From Angiostrongylus vasorum (lineage: Eukaryota; Nematoda; Chromadorea; Rhabditida; Metastrongylidae), in contig JADANN010000401.1 of the NCBI GenBank assembly GCA_018806985.1, positions 1,426,001 through 1,490,000 on the forward strand: a stretch of 64,000 nt of DNA, read 5' to 3'. Below, piece by piece: positions 22,901 to 33,104 of this stretch; the stretch's first letter is position 1, and every line of letters begins with the position of its first letter. The notes beneath the pieces are model-generated. The model worked only from the letters and a program-made list of their open reading frames with translations. It did no database searches and was not told where the DNA came from. The translations under genes were made by a program, and so were the position numbers.

Positions 22901-25900
22901 ATACTTTCCTAGTTTTATAAGAGCATGGAGAAAAATGTCCTAGAAATGCTGTGACGTCTCATGCTGGCATTTCAGCAATGCTAATGCTGTGACATGGGAT
23001 GGAGGCTTAGTCTGCTTCTTCAACTTTCATTCTTCACTAGGAAAACCAGAATTCCTACACACGACACTCAAATGTTCTAATAGTTCTCTAGAAAACCATG
23101 ATAACGCCCACGAGTTTTTTTATCCGTTCAAATTTCGAAGGAAAACCGGAAGTCATGCATTTTCCCACAGAAGCCCTCGAGAGAAATCAACGATAAAGGA
23201 CGGCCATAATGAATTTTTGACATAGAGAGCTCACATAAATGGCATTATTTAATAATAACTTGTACTAAAAAGTCGATTACATGCCTGACATAGTTCATGC
23301 TCACTAAGCTGATGTTTCTGAACACCGTGTTGAAAGATGACGACGAACACAAAGTAAGACAGGTCGTCGTCTTCAATTCTGAATGAATGCTCGAGGCGAC
23401 CACATGGAATCGCCAGACGGTTTTCAGTGACAGCCTCGTGGAAGAATTTTGAATTGAAGAATGCAGCCTGCAAGGGGAAGAGATAACGAATGGATAGATT
23501 TTCCAGAAATTTCTATTCAATCGATCTCATTGAGGATATAGCCAGATTTTTGTAAGTGACTAGCTTAAAGGAATCATGTGCTGTTGAACATTCGAATATT
23601 TGAATGACATCGTTTTTTATGAAGAAACAGTGTGATTGTTTAATAATTTTTCATTTTTTTATAAGTACAATTAACCGAAACTTCTACCTTTTCATGTATT
23701 CAGGGCAAAAGCTCTTGAAATAAGGCAAAAAAAGAGAAGAAAAACAATACTTACAAGTTTTGACGCTTCTGGCAATTCCATTTCTCGTTCATCATTGTTT
23801 TGTACAAAGAATACACGATAACTCACGTGACCAGACTGAAGAGAGCAAAAATTGTCTTGGTTAGATGCTCATCTAACGATTCTGTTCCCATTAAGGACTA
23901 GACAGTTTTTTGATTATTGTGGATAAAAGTTAACCTCTCTTCCCATCACCAGAAGTCTCTGACAAACCTATATAGAGAGAAGATTACCTTAGATATTAAC
24001 TCCTTTCATGAACGTCGATAAATTTTCAGTTAGCAAGTGATTCCTTCTATTTATTCATTGTAGAGATTCCACTGGTGATTTAACATTGATTTTAGAAATG
24101 TTGATTTAATGTTGGTGGCAATTCTGTCGTTATTTTTTGCACTATGTGGCCGAAAATCGATCCATGTCTACGCGAAATGTTAATATATAACAGACGGTGT
24201 GCATTGTATACAATTACACGCGGCGCGCCGAGTGGCCTGCATGAGCTATATGGCTATAGGCGTCAGCCTGTTTCGGATGGTTTACTTTGGCACACAAAAC
24301 ACTTTTTTCGATACTTCTTATCGGCGATCGATAGACCATCCAGCACTGATGCTGTGGTGGGCCTTGACCGGGGAGAGCTCTATTCTGCTCAGTAGTACGC
24401 TGAAAAGCATTTTCTCGAACGGATTCACTGACTGATAACTCGACAGGCAACCGACTGTTATTTAATTTTTGATCTCCAAATTAGATTGTACTTATTGTAT
24501 GGAATGTGCAGATATAAAAAATACCGAATTAGACGCAGCATAATTTGTAAAACATACATGCACTAGCTTACATTCATACACATGCACAACACACACATGC
24601 ACGCACGCACATACACTGACAAACAGACATACATATACACACACACCCTTACGCACCTTAACCATTACAGATAGAAATATTGAAGAAATGAAATGCTACT
24701 CCCTTAACTTTCAGAAGTACGATAGAAAGCTTGTTTAGATCAATATCGGTGAAGTTTACGAAGAAACAAGATCCCGTTTCTTTCACACGTTCAATCATTT
24801 ATAGGACTGTCGAGGTTGTGAAGACGATTAAACTTGTCGATAAACTAAACCACTGATATTGAAAATTCTGCTCAACATGAACATCAGAAGTCCATTAGTG
24901 GCACCATTCTCGTATAACGCATCACTTATTCGCAATGGAAAGGAGTCCAACTAAATTCACAGAACGGTACTCGCCTTCAGATCGAATGAAGTAATTCCGT
25001 TTAGACTGACAGTTGCATCGGTCTCTGTGTAACTGGACAACTGCAATTCCCTGGCGACGAGTTGTGATAGCTGCATTCTGAAGAATGGAGTCCAGACCTC
25101 CACGAACGAGCATTAATTGTTTAATGCCTCTTGCTGTTCTGCAATATTTCAGCAGTAAGCAAACACTGATCGCTTCTCTTATCAGTCGGAATTTCACTCA
25201 TATGACCAGTGTGGATCGATGGAGCACCTTTGTACAGCTTTTCACAAGATCTTCCCCAGTTTTCTAGAGTGTTTTTCCACACAGCGTAAGAACAGTAGCA
25301 ATTATAATAATAGTAACCTCTTTGGTGCTGCTAAAGATTTTGAAGAAGGATTTAAGAGACAAACGGATTCCATTCGTCCTCACTGAATGCCACAGTTGCT
25401 CGTCGAGCTCCGATTGCTCGAGGTACGGACATGGAAGACACCACCATTTTCCATAGGACAGCTTTCGTCATTATTCGTGGAATACCACCCGAATTGCTTC
25501 CCACTTGCTTCAAAATTTTGTCGGGTTTTGGCCGAAGCAGTACGAAGCATGAGGCACCAAAGGCAATTGCCATTCCCTCAAACACTTCTAGGAATGGAGG
25601 CATAAATATGTTCACGTGTACGAAGAAGTACATGTCATTCCGTCATGGCAGAGTAGTGACGCTCATTCTCTGAACACATCTGTTTAACAAAGTAAGTAGG
25701 TGCTAAGTCCTTATTCCTGCTCTCCCACTACTTGCTACCTGAGGTCGCGACACCTAACTCTTGAAGGGGCACCATTAGAATAATACTGACCACTGTTTTT
25801 GAAAATCGACTTTAATTTAACCTCTAAACGAACGACAAATATTTTGTTGTTCATCAGCTTGCAGCAGTCTGTTGTGAAATGTTTATTGTGATCCGTTTCC

Positions 25901-25953
25901 ATGTCCTCGTCTTCTTCCAAGCTGCAATTGACCACTGTTACTTTACTTATCAT
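16909..25953 (-). CDS. Gene X: unrecognised multi-exon protein
   Basis: I do not recognise this protein. Well-supported exons in coding order, with matching phases where adjacent: 24961-25138, 23755-23835, 23285-23467, 22491-22553, 22153-22296, 20933-20996, 20567-20610, 20392-20439, 19530-19628; then, after at least one missing exon, 17703-17738 and the terminal exon 16909-17105 (stop TGA). Visible segments include GIKQLMLVRGGLDSILQNAA, GHVSYRVFFVQNNDEREMEL, FLRVIEENHDNIRHYQKSIE, VHFGDVAFDLSNLIISSAE and IVDWILFALMGFPYKISSLF: alpha-helical, acidic, no signal peptide or zinc motif. The exon 23285-23467 stays in phase only with a GC donor (CAG|GCATGT). 5' candidates 25384-25576 (donor GTGAGG) and 25822-25953 are coding-like but not phase-linked. 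SINE-A copies fill the 18.9-20.3 kb introns. Confidence 0.6.
18917..19195 (+). mobile_element. SINE-A copy, full head
   Basis: Shows the tRNA-like head GGGCGCGGGTAGCGCAGTGG (A box) and a B-box-like TCGATCCCGCG, then the SINE-A body and the end ATTGATCAACGCCGAGAGC. It lies within gene X. Confidence 0.9.
19711..19972 (+). mobile_element. SINE-A copy
   Basis: Starts GTGGGCGGGTGTGGTGCAGT, ends GATCAACGCCGAGAGCTTTA. First of two SINE-A copies in direct tandem within an intron of gene X. Confidence 0.88.
19985..20235 (+). mobile_element. SINE-A copy, diverged
   Basis: Follows the previous copy directly. The body (GGTCGGCGTATTGGCACCGG; GATAGCAGCACTGACC) is clear but more diverged, indicating an older insertion. 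Confidence 0.75.
21060..21835. other. Intronic DNA of gene X, no feature seen
   Basis: Interior of the intron between exons 22153-22296 and 20933-20996. No exon with splice support and no repeat family recognised. Confidence 0.45.
21838..22015 (+). mobile_element. tRNA-like SINE fragment, diverged
   Basis: Begins GGAGCGCGCGTAGCACAGTG (an A-box-like tRNA head similar to SINE-A) and ends CGGTTGATCAATGCTGAAGA. The middle differs from SINE-A, so this may be an older subfamily. Confidence 0.5.
24144..24450. other. GC-richer stretch open in three frames
   Basis: Lies inside gene X between exons 25138 and 23835. Frames of 78-83 codons are open on both strands. None has splice-phase support, and I cannot decide whether it is an exon or a remnant of an unknown element. 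Confidence 0.25.
24572..24655. repeat. CA-rich microsatellite
   Basis: Imperfect (CA)n/(ACATGC)n run in an intron of gene X. Confidence 0.85.
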
Positions 25954-26020
25954 TATTCATGTTACTATTTTACTATTACTAGTCTTGGAATCCAAGCGAT
26001 AAACAGCTTTTTTAGGAAAG

Positions 26021-26086
26021 CTAATGTTGTATGAGCTCTTCTAGCTTGCTTCGTTCAATGTTGGTTAAATGCTCCGGTTGTTCAGC
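26021..26086 (-). CDS. Gene Y terminal exon (orphan)
   Basis: After ATTTCAG a 22-codon phase-0 exon reads EQPEHLTNIERSKLEELIQH and stops at TAG 26021-26023. Only this exon is recognised; upstream exons would lie beyond 26.1 kb among repeats. About 97 bases downstream of its stop is the acceptor-like CAATTGCAG at about 25924, followed by an ATG at 25908 (gene X 5' candidate): spacing typical of nematode operons resolved by trans-splicing. Product unknown. Confidence 0.45.
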   Translation of the reverse strand, partial: AEQPEHLTNIERSKLEELIQH

Positions 26087-26224
26087 CTGAAATGATTACA
26101 ATTGTTATAAATTCTTATAATATTTCGACCAATGAGTAATACATACTTTGTGCTTGAAAGCGATTAAATGTATATGCATTTAATCATGTCTAGAGTTTTG
26201 CTTACTTTTAATCTCACAGTCACT

Positions 26225-26552
26225 CTCACACGAGCACGGTGCTAGTTCGATTCCTCTCCGAGCCAACCAAGTCTCTCATCACTCCGGGATCGGGAAATTG
26301 GTACCGGCCCTGTCTGGGGAAGAAATCACTCTCTGCAATCCAGCTGGGAACGCTCCAGCCCGGCAATCTCAGGGCTCCGAGGAGAATCGCTTGACCAGCA
26401 TTCTACGACATTCAAGATGAATTGAAAATCCTCAAGCAGCAACCGAAGCCACACGTAGAAGTTGGAAGATCTTCGTGGACGATGGATGCGAGGAAACGAA
26501 TCGAATGGAAGAAGTGCTGGGATGCGCACAGTAGACGTGAGGACGGGTCAAA
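26225..26552 (+). mobile_element. SINE-C copy, near full length
   Basis: Has a B-box-like AGTTCGATTCCT near 26246, the body ATTGGTACCGGCCCTGTCTG, and a 3' part with GGAAACGAATCGAATGGAAG and GCGCACAGTAGACGTGAGGA that resembles the RTE-B 3' untranslated region. Confidence 0.8.
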
Positions 26553-26749
26553 ATAAAATAAAACGAAGTACTTTTTTTCAATGCTTCTTCTTAATATTAA
26601 AGGGAAAAAATGCGAGTGAGTTAGACAACTCGCTTGATCGTTCAATAGACATGAGCTGTTCTTTGTATCGCCTGAGAATGATTAGTCTAAGTTTTTCAAT
26701 ATTTCCTCACTTCAACAATATTACACTGGTATAACTTCAATGATGTTGA

Positions 26750-26845
26750 GATAATTGCAAAACTCCAGACCGCAGATGTCTGCGGGGGGAACGAACGCAC
26801 TATTACCCTTTTCGGGGGGCTAACGCGTTTACCACACGTTAAAGT
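26750..26845 (-). mobile_element. Repeat D fragment
   Basis: Plus strand reads TTGCAAAACTCCAGACCGCA ... GGGCTAACGCGTTTACCACA, the inverse of the repeat D head. Joined directly to a SINE-C 3' fragment. Confidence 0.6.
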
Positions 26846-26940
26846 TGGAAGATCTTCGTGGAAAATGGATGCGAGGAAACGAATCGAACATGGGAAGTGC
26901 TGGGATCCGCACAGTAGACGTGAAGACGGGTCATATAAAA
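26838..26940 (+). mobile_element. SINE-C 3' fragment
   Basis: Repeats the last 100 bases of the SINE-C copy at 26450-26552 with few changes (GTTGGAAGATCTTCGTGGA; GCACAGTAGACGTGAAGACG). Confidence 0.75.
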
Positions 26941-27004
26941 AAGAAAATCTCAGTTGTTACTTAGGCTCTGCAATGAAGACTTACTTTTTTTTTAGTTATT
27001 TCTT

Positions 27005-27242
27005 GTATGACCCGTCGTCACTTCTAATGTGGGGATCCCACCAATTCTTGCACTCGATTCGTTTTCTTCGCATTCGTCGTCTACAGTGGTCTTCAAATAT
27101 TTCGCAAGTTGGTTTCGGCTGCTGCTTGAGGACTTTGTCTTCCTTATGAAAGTCGTAGAACGCTGGTCTAGTCGGTTTTCCTTACAGTCATGGAGATAGC
27201 CGAGCTATGGCATTCCCACTTTGCAGTGGAGGGGAACGGTAG
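27005..27242 (-). mobile_element. SINE-C copy, inverted
   Basis: Minus-oriented SINE-C: plus strand TGACCCGTCGTCACTTCTAA through GAGATAGCCGAGCTATGGCA. With 26838-26940 it forms an inverted pair about 65 bp apart. Confidence 0.75.
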
Positions 27243-27850
27243 AAGATTTACTAGCATTAGGAATCTTTTCGAAACCTATTCCATTCTGTGAAAGTACTTT
27301 CAATACTTAAGTCAACAAAGGTCATACTTGGATTCTATCGAAGTTCAGAGAGCCTGGTACATAAGAACGTGCAGATGCGCTATAATATAGGCTACGTTTT
27401 CTTCCTCTATGATCATTCATGTTCGCCGGTAACAATATAGCCATTACCGCTTGCTACCACACCAGTAGTTCTTAAAGGGAAACCACTCCATTATTACCTG
27501 CCGAAGAGCCATGGCTCCTCACTACTGAAAATGTTATGCAGAATGAAACAATTTGGTCGGTCTTTTCTCATATTAAAAGGGCAAGAACCAGTTGACGTCT
27601 CTTTTTTTTTCCGAGCAAATACTGATTATCTATTTTGACTTATTATTTACTGCCTACTCTTTTTAGCGGCAGGTTATGCGTTGCGAAATATAACTTTAGT
27701 GATGCTGAGATATTTGCAAAACTCATAAAATATAACTCATAAAAAATTGTGATTATAACTGCAGCCTCAGCTTAACTGGGTTCGTTGCCGATTTGGGCCC
27801 CCCAGATCAATCCCGCTCACGGGTGATTGCTGATGGCAAAAGATCAATAG
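27243..27850. other. Unassigned spacer
   Basis: No gene recognised. A short ATGGCTCTTCGGCAG|GTAATA on the minus strand near 27510-27525 could be a first exon of gene Y, but nothing supports it further. 27655-27750 holds a TTAGCGGCAGGTTATG end of repeat D. Confidence 0.3.
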
Positions 27851-27852
27851 AA

Positions 27853-27995
27853 CTAGCTGAGAGACAGGCGAAACGAAGGACCCTCATGGTGTGGTGGTGA
27901 GCGCGCTACTCCCCGGAAAGGACAATAGCGCGTTCGTTCCCCACCATAGGCACCTGCGGTCCAGAGTTTTGCAAATATCTCAGCATCACTAAACT
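27853..27995 (+). mobile_element. Repeat D copy
   Basis: Carries GAGAGACAGGCGAAACGAAG, GGTGTGGTGGTGAGCGCG and CGTTCGTTCCCC and ends in TTTTGCAAATATCTCAGCAT, as at 11985 and 57535. Confidence 0.65.
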
Positions 27996-28147
27996 GATTA
28001 TCTAATTAATAGTCTTCTTTGAACTGATCTGTTCCTAAATTTTATCACCTTTGAAGCCCATTCAATAAGGTAACGTTTCACTATACCCGGAAAGGATTCA
28101 TCAGTGATCGGTAAAGATGCCAGCATGATAAGAAATAAAGAATAAAG

Positions 28148-28316
28148 GGATGTGTTCGGCGTTGATCAATCCCTGAGGATAAGTCTGGCACCAATTTGCT
28201 GATGCCGTGCGAACGGATGGCCTGGTGAGCTCGAGGTGCGGGATCGAAGCAAGAACCACGTGTGTCTTGGAGAGCACCTCTAACCACTGCACCACATGCC
28301 CGCTACCGGGAGAAGG
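28148..28316 (-). mobile_element. SINE-A copy, internally deleted
   Basis: Minus-oriented copy missing about 100 bp of the body. Plus strand shows TGTTCGGCGTTGATCAATCC and the head inverse CCACTGCACCACATGCCCGC. Confidence 0.75.
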
Positions 28317-28738
28317 ATCTCGGAGAACGAGCGAATCACCGTGGGCTGCGCTGCTAACTGTCGCAGATCTCATCCCATTGTACAGATCTTGATGTAGCTG
28401 AGCGGCAACGCCTGGGCCAGCGTACGTACCTCATCGACTCAAGGGGGAACCAGCTGCAGAGCTCGGCTTGCCAACTATTTCCTTTCATTGAACGACCTCC
28501 AAAGGTGTCCTAAGTTCATATCTTCACGGCTCTGACATCACTCATGCACAATACCGCGTCCCGACAACTGAGACGTATCGCTGGCGAGTTTGTCCTCTTT
28601 TTTAATAACAGCGAAATATTCCATGTCCGTGAATATCAACATCGTTAGCGGTTCCCTATGCTTATTCCTTGGCTACGCCTTCCGTATAGTTCTTGTCCTT
28701 TCTAATACTTGTTGCTTATACTCTCCACTTTCTCAGTA

Positions 28739-29030
28739 GTATACGTGGTGGTAATATTGCTTACGGTAGAAGTAAAGTTCTTCATTGCTGCCTACCCTTA
28801 TGCTCTTAGTGTCCCGGATGTCCGTAGTTGGTGGTAGCTTACTTAGGTTAAATTCAGGTCTCCAGTCCTCTTTGTCTACAACCATAAAAGTATATTGGCA
28901 GAGATCACTTTATTATCCGTAAGTGCTTGTGGTTTGTTCTTCCAATAGTTTTCTAAAAGTCTATATTTCCTGGTATAGTTCCAAGCTCCCAAAGGAACTT
29001 CTCCTTTTTCTTGCCGATAGAGTACGAGTT
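28739..29030 (-). pseudogene. Broken coding-like fragment of unknown origin
   Basis: On the minus strand two adjoining frames have coding character but are separated by a stop and frameshift: GEVPLGAWNYTRKYRLLENY, then EDWRPEFNLSKLPPTTDIRD. It may be debris of a retroelement or a lost gene. It ends about 30 bases upstream of the NUDT14-like start codon on the other strand. Confidence 0.35.
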
Positions 29031-29061
29031 CTATGAAAATCCTTAAAATCATTGCAGAGTG

Positions 29062-31343
29062 ATGAATTCGATGTTCTCAACTTCATCGGAGAGGATGAAA
29101 GATGTGTATTTCACTGAACTTTATCGATCGCCATATCTCAAAGGACTGAAATTTACTTTTACCCAAGTTTGTGTACTTTTCTTTTTTGTCATTTGGGGGA
29201 TCTGTAGAATACATATGGGTAATATGTAGTGCACTGAATGGTCTTAGTTCATACTAGAAAGCCGTTCATGTTGGGATACTTGACCTTCAGTAGTTACTCA
29301 TTTACTTGGATACTTGGTAGACTTTTTCTTCACCGGTTGTGTTGGCCCCAGTACAACTTCTGCTTCTCCGGAGTTTTGTTGGTTTAACCGTTGTATTTCC
29401 TTGGAGTCCCGAGGTAAGTCTAGCCGAAGCTTCCCCCCAGGTAGTCGCCACCACAGGCAGTCGCCGCCCTTGTGGATCAGAGGGAGATTTGCCACCATGC
29501 GACTAGTTAGTTTGATATCAGTACGGTGGTGGATCCTGGTATGCTATACTCTTAACTGGGCTTCCAGATGGAAACGCCGGCCTTGTTCTGAGCCTGAGAT
29601 ATCCATGGCTTCAGTTACATGGTCGAAAATTTTAACGCTGTGTAGAAAGTTCAGGTGTAAACTGGAGTCATGCGTATAATTTTTCGCATCTAAGGTTTGA
29701 ATTTATTCGGTTGTTTTCTTTAGTGTTAAGGCTTGTGAGGCTTGGTCTTAACTCTCTTTGATGCCTTTCTTTAAATAGTTGATGATATATTTTGAGGGTA
29801 GTCGAGAAAGAACTTTCGACCTCGTACTCCGGCATAGCAGTGTCGCTATACTTCTCTATCATACAGTCTTAAAGAAATTCGTGTTCGTAAGGCAGTTTCG
29901 CCCTGGTAATTCTTCTCCTCCAGATGATTTCGTGTAGTTTCATATTGTCCTTAACTTCTCTCAATTCTTTTAGCCGTACTAGTTGGACATATCTTACGAC
30001 TGCCGGAGAATTTCGGAAAGCAGCTGAAAGAGATTGATTGGTCCAAATATGATGCATCTGAGGGATATACTTTGGAATTATGTGCTGGACTAATTGACAA
30101 GGTGAGATGAGTGGTAAGTCACCAAGACCATTTTTTTATCCTCTTATTTTTTAACGCTCATGTTTAGGACCTTCCAACGATTGATATTATGAAAGAAGAA
30201 ATAGAAGAGGAATGTGGGTACAGTGTTAAGCACGATAAGATTCATCTGATTGCAACTTTTAGGTAACGATGAGTTTCATGTCTTGTGAATGCGTCGTTTT
30301 CCCTCTCAGTAATCGCAAGGTTGTCATGTAGCATACATTTACTTCCATACAAAAAATACACATATAACACAACAGTAGCTGACGTTTTCGGCAGTATCGC
30401 CTTTTCAGAGCTTGGAATGGTGTATTGGTACGCAATTTACTACGCCAAACGCTGCAATAAAACAAACAGAAAGATGAAAATCTATTATGGCAATCAGATG
30501 ATCAACAGCATCTCGAAAAGCCACCGTTTTTACATGCTTTCTACTGAGGAAGAACAGCTGATTACAGTCGCATATGGCTGATGACCGCACCACCCCAAAT
30601 CAAATAGAAAGGGGGGAATGTCCAGAGATCACATGTGGTCTCGCCCCCGTATCTTTGCATCGACTTTTGATGTGGGATGGTGCAGTCGTCAACCATACGT
30701 GACTCAAATCAGCTGTTCTTTTTCCTTCTCAGTGGAAGATACGTTAAAACGGTGAGTCTTTCGAGAAAATGGTGATCACATGGTTACCGTATAGATTTTC
30801 GTCTTTCTGTATGTGTTATTGAAACGTTTGGCATAGTAAATAGCGTATCAATACACCATACCAGGCTCTGAAGAAGACGATACTGCCGGAACGTCAGCTA
30901 CTGTTGTGTTGGATGTGTGCTTTTTTGCGGAAGTAAACGTATGCTATATGACAACCTCGTCATTGCTGAGAAATAAGACGCCGCATTTATAATCCATTGT
31001 CGAGGTTAATGGAAAGTTGATCATGGGAACTGTTCACGTCTTGTTTTTTAAAAAGCCTGGACCTATGAAGGGTAGGATTTTCAGTGTTGCTGCTCATGAA
31101 TCTGGAGGTACGCAGTACCTGTTCTATGCTGAGATTGATGATTCTATGAAAATATCCGAAGGAGGAGGAAATGTTAACGAGGGAGAAGTTATTACGAAGG
31201 TATTCCTTACGCAGGACGAAGCCCTAGCTTTCTTGAACAACGACTACTGTTTGGGTCCTCCCTCTATGCTGTACGCGCTATTATGGTGGTTTGCACATAA
31301 GAATGGTCAGAGGAAGACCTCGTCTATGGTGAATAGCATGTAG
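29062..31343 (+). CDS. NUDT14-like UDP-sugar pyrophosphatase (Nudix), copy 1
   Basis: Predicted Nudix hydrolase of the NUDT14 family, which cleaves UDP-glucose or ADP-ribose with Mg2+. Five in-phase exons: 29062-29166, 29797-29905, 29974-30101, 30168-30262, 31085-31343 (231 codons; human NUDT14 is about 222). Family landmarks: RSPYLKGLKFTF near the start, HSSVAILLYHTVLKKFVFVR, the substrate-side GYTLELCAGLIDK, and a Nudix helix EEIEEECGY that keeps the metal-binding Glu pair although the usual Arg is Glu. The C-terminus has CLGPPSMLYALLWWFAHKN. The ATG is 5 bases after ATTGCAG, a possible trans-splice acceptor. A 746-bp Penelope-like insertion sits in intron 4 and a SINE-B in intron 1. A diverged duplicate follows directly. 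Confidence 0.92.
29302..29600 (-). mobile_element. SINE-B copy, 5'-truncated
   Basis: Minus-oriented SINE-B in intron 1 of the first NUDT14-like gene. Plus strand begins TTTACTTGGATACTTGGTAG and ends near GGCTTCCAGATGGAAACGCC. Confidence 0.85.
30287..31032. mobile_element. Penelope-like inverted pair, non-coding
   Basis: A 746-bp insertion in NUDT14 intron 4, flanked by a 12-bp target duplication (TTCATGTCTTGT at 30275-30286; TTCACGTCTTGT at 31033-31044). The left half is an inverted, and the right half a direct, copy of the terminal region of the GIY-YIG-bearing copies at 36.5 and 42.3 kb, each with a hammerhead-like core (right: CTGAAGAAGACGATACTGCC from 30868). It ends in the tail GTCGAGGTTAATGGAAAGTT. 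No coding sequence remains. Confidence 0.85.
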
Positions 31344-31401
31344 GCTCCTTGACAAGCTTCAGCTGTAGCCTTATTGGACCATCGGTTTCGAATTTTTGTA
31401 G

Positions 31402-33104
31402 CAAAATGCCTATACATGGAAACCAAAGAACGTCGTTCCATTGAAGGATTTCAAATTCGAGAAGTTGTTGTCTTCAAAACGTTTCGTTCCTTATCGAATG
31501 CAGTTCACACTTGTAAGTGATCGTTTGTTAATACAGTGTTTTCAAGAGAAGTTCAAGATTATGTAGTTTTTACAACAGAATGTTATCAAGTGTCTTTCAA
31601 GGGTCCTTTGACCAGAACCTGGGATCTAGCTCTGTGTGATGACAGTGTATCCATCCTTTTATTTAATGAAACCCTGAAAGAAATAGTGCTTGTTCAGAGA
31701 TTCCGACCAGGTGCATGTTAAACCTTCTTTTATGAATCAGTCTTATTTTTTGCATTCTTTTAATTCACATGGCTTAACGTTTACTTTTTATTTGTTGCCT
31801 AATATAATTTTTTACGGCAGGGTGTGGTGTGGAATACAACTACGACGATGTTGAGAAATTCGCAAAACTTGGACCCCGGAACAGATCGAACCACGATTAC
31901 CCTTTCCGAAGGCTTGCGTATTACACACTGCACCACCACTAAGACTCTTGCTTTGCTTTTCTGTCAGCTAGTTTTCAACCTAGCGCTGCCACCAACAATC
32001 ATATCTGGCCCGAGGTCCAAGTTTTGCGAATATCTCAGCATGTGGTTGTATTTCATGGTCTACTCGAAATTGTTCGCCTATCTAAGTAAAATACTACTGG
32101 ATTTCACACTAGTCTTTATAGCTGCGCTAGTTGGCCAAGCACGACATCGTTCCCCTGCTGGTACTGAACTTGAGTCGATCGATTGGTCATCGCAACCTGC
32201 AGAATGGGCATACACGTTAGAATTGTGCACTGGACATTATCGAAAAGGTAGTTCTGAAGAAGAAATTGAAGCACGAGTGAAGAAAATCGCCGCTTTGAAA
32301 TGCGGCTTTGCATTGGATTCTATTCACTTTGTCAGATCCTATATGTGAGTTTGCTATTTTGATAACTTTAATAACTTTGTACGCTTTCGGCATTTGTTTA
32401 AGTACCTCCGATTTCTGTTTAGCGTTGGCATCAGCTTCGCTGGAGATCGACAGCGAGTTTATTATGCTAAGGTTACCAACTCAATGCGAATACCAGGATG
32501 GAACCAGTACGAAGACATAACTCCGGTATGCGTTTGTTCTTCTTCACATTTCTGCACCAGCTGCTGATAGAATTCTAGTTATAGCTTGCTTTATTCATTT
32601 ATTTATGGGGCACGTGTAGCGCAGTGGTTGGAGGCGCCCTGCAGTACACATGAGATCGAGCCCCGTGCCCCAGGCTCCTCAAGCCTTCCATCCCTCCAGA
32701 GTTGGCAGATTGATACCAGACTTGTCTGCGAGGATAGCAGCACTGGCTCGATACATTGGTAGGCCACCGCGAGTCATTGTAAAGGCCAGATATACATTTA
32801 ATCACCTCCAAACGGTACTTAATGAAGTCGAGTGCATTCCGCATCCCTAAGGGATTGATCAACGCCCAGAGCTTTATCCTTTTAGCTCTATCCACTTATT
32901 TTAGCCTTATTTTACTAATTGCGATACTACAGAGCACAGCTTAAACTTAGAAGTTTATTTTCATCTAACGCATTGTTCCAGTTTTCAATCCCATGTTCGG
33001 ATATTCCTTCATTTCTTTGTGACGAAGCACCCACCAGTCCACCATCTGTGTTGTTTATGTTGCAGTGGTTTCTGAACAACGAGAAGAAATGCTTTGATCG
33101 TTGA
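31402..33104 (+). CDS. NUDT14-like paralogue with lost Nudix catalytic motif, copy 2
   Basis: Tandem duplicate beginning about 60 bases after copy 1. Exons 31402-31512, 31602-31710, 32122-32344, 32423-32525, 32982-33104 join in phase to a TGA. Exon 31602-31710 has the same 109-base length as copy 1 exon 2, and 32122-32344 (223) equals copy 1 exons 3 plus 4 (128+95). Homology is clear (SKRFVPYRMQFTL; DDSVSILLFNETLKEIVLVQ; AYTLELCTGHYRKG; SPPSVLFMLQWF). The Nudix helix reads ARVKKIAALKCGF, so the metal-binding Glu residues are gone: a pseudoenzyme or decaying gene. No in-frame ATG opens the first exon; the ATG after TTTTTGTAG is one frame off. Family membership is sure; function is not. Confidence 0.75.
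31805..32045 (-). mobile_element. Repeat D copy
   Basis: Minus-oriented repeat D in intron 2 of the second NUDT14-like gene, from TTTTTTACGGCAGGGTGTGG to GCGAATATCTCAGCATG, with ATCGAACCACGATTACCC inside. Confidence 0.6.
32607..32883 (+). mobile_element. SINE-A copy, full length
   Basis: One of the best copies: head GGGGCACGTGTAGCGCAGTG with an A box and a GAGATCGAGCCCCG B-box-like run, body GATACCAGACTTGTCTGCGA, end GGGATTGATCAACGCCCAGA. It lies in the last intron of NUDT14 copy 2. Confidence 0.92.

Noticed and set aside
25387..25673. Plus-strand frames of 72-80 codons
   Set aside because: They overlap a minus-strand candidate exon of gene X with a strong GTGAGG donor; no plus-strand splice sites support them.
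29314..29679. 121-codon plus-strand frame
   Set aside because: Lies on the SINE-B copy; equivalent frames recur in other SINE-B copies (11240, 38386, 60539) and are by-products of its sequence.
31017..31084. In-frame extension of the NUDT14 last exon back to ATG 31017
   Set aside because: It covers the Penelope tail and target duplication; the homologous frame starts after ATTTTCAG at 31084, which also fits the phase of exon 4.
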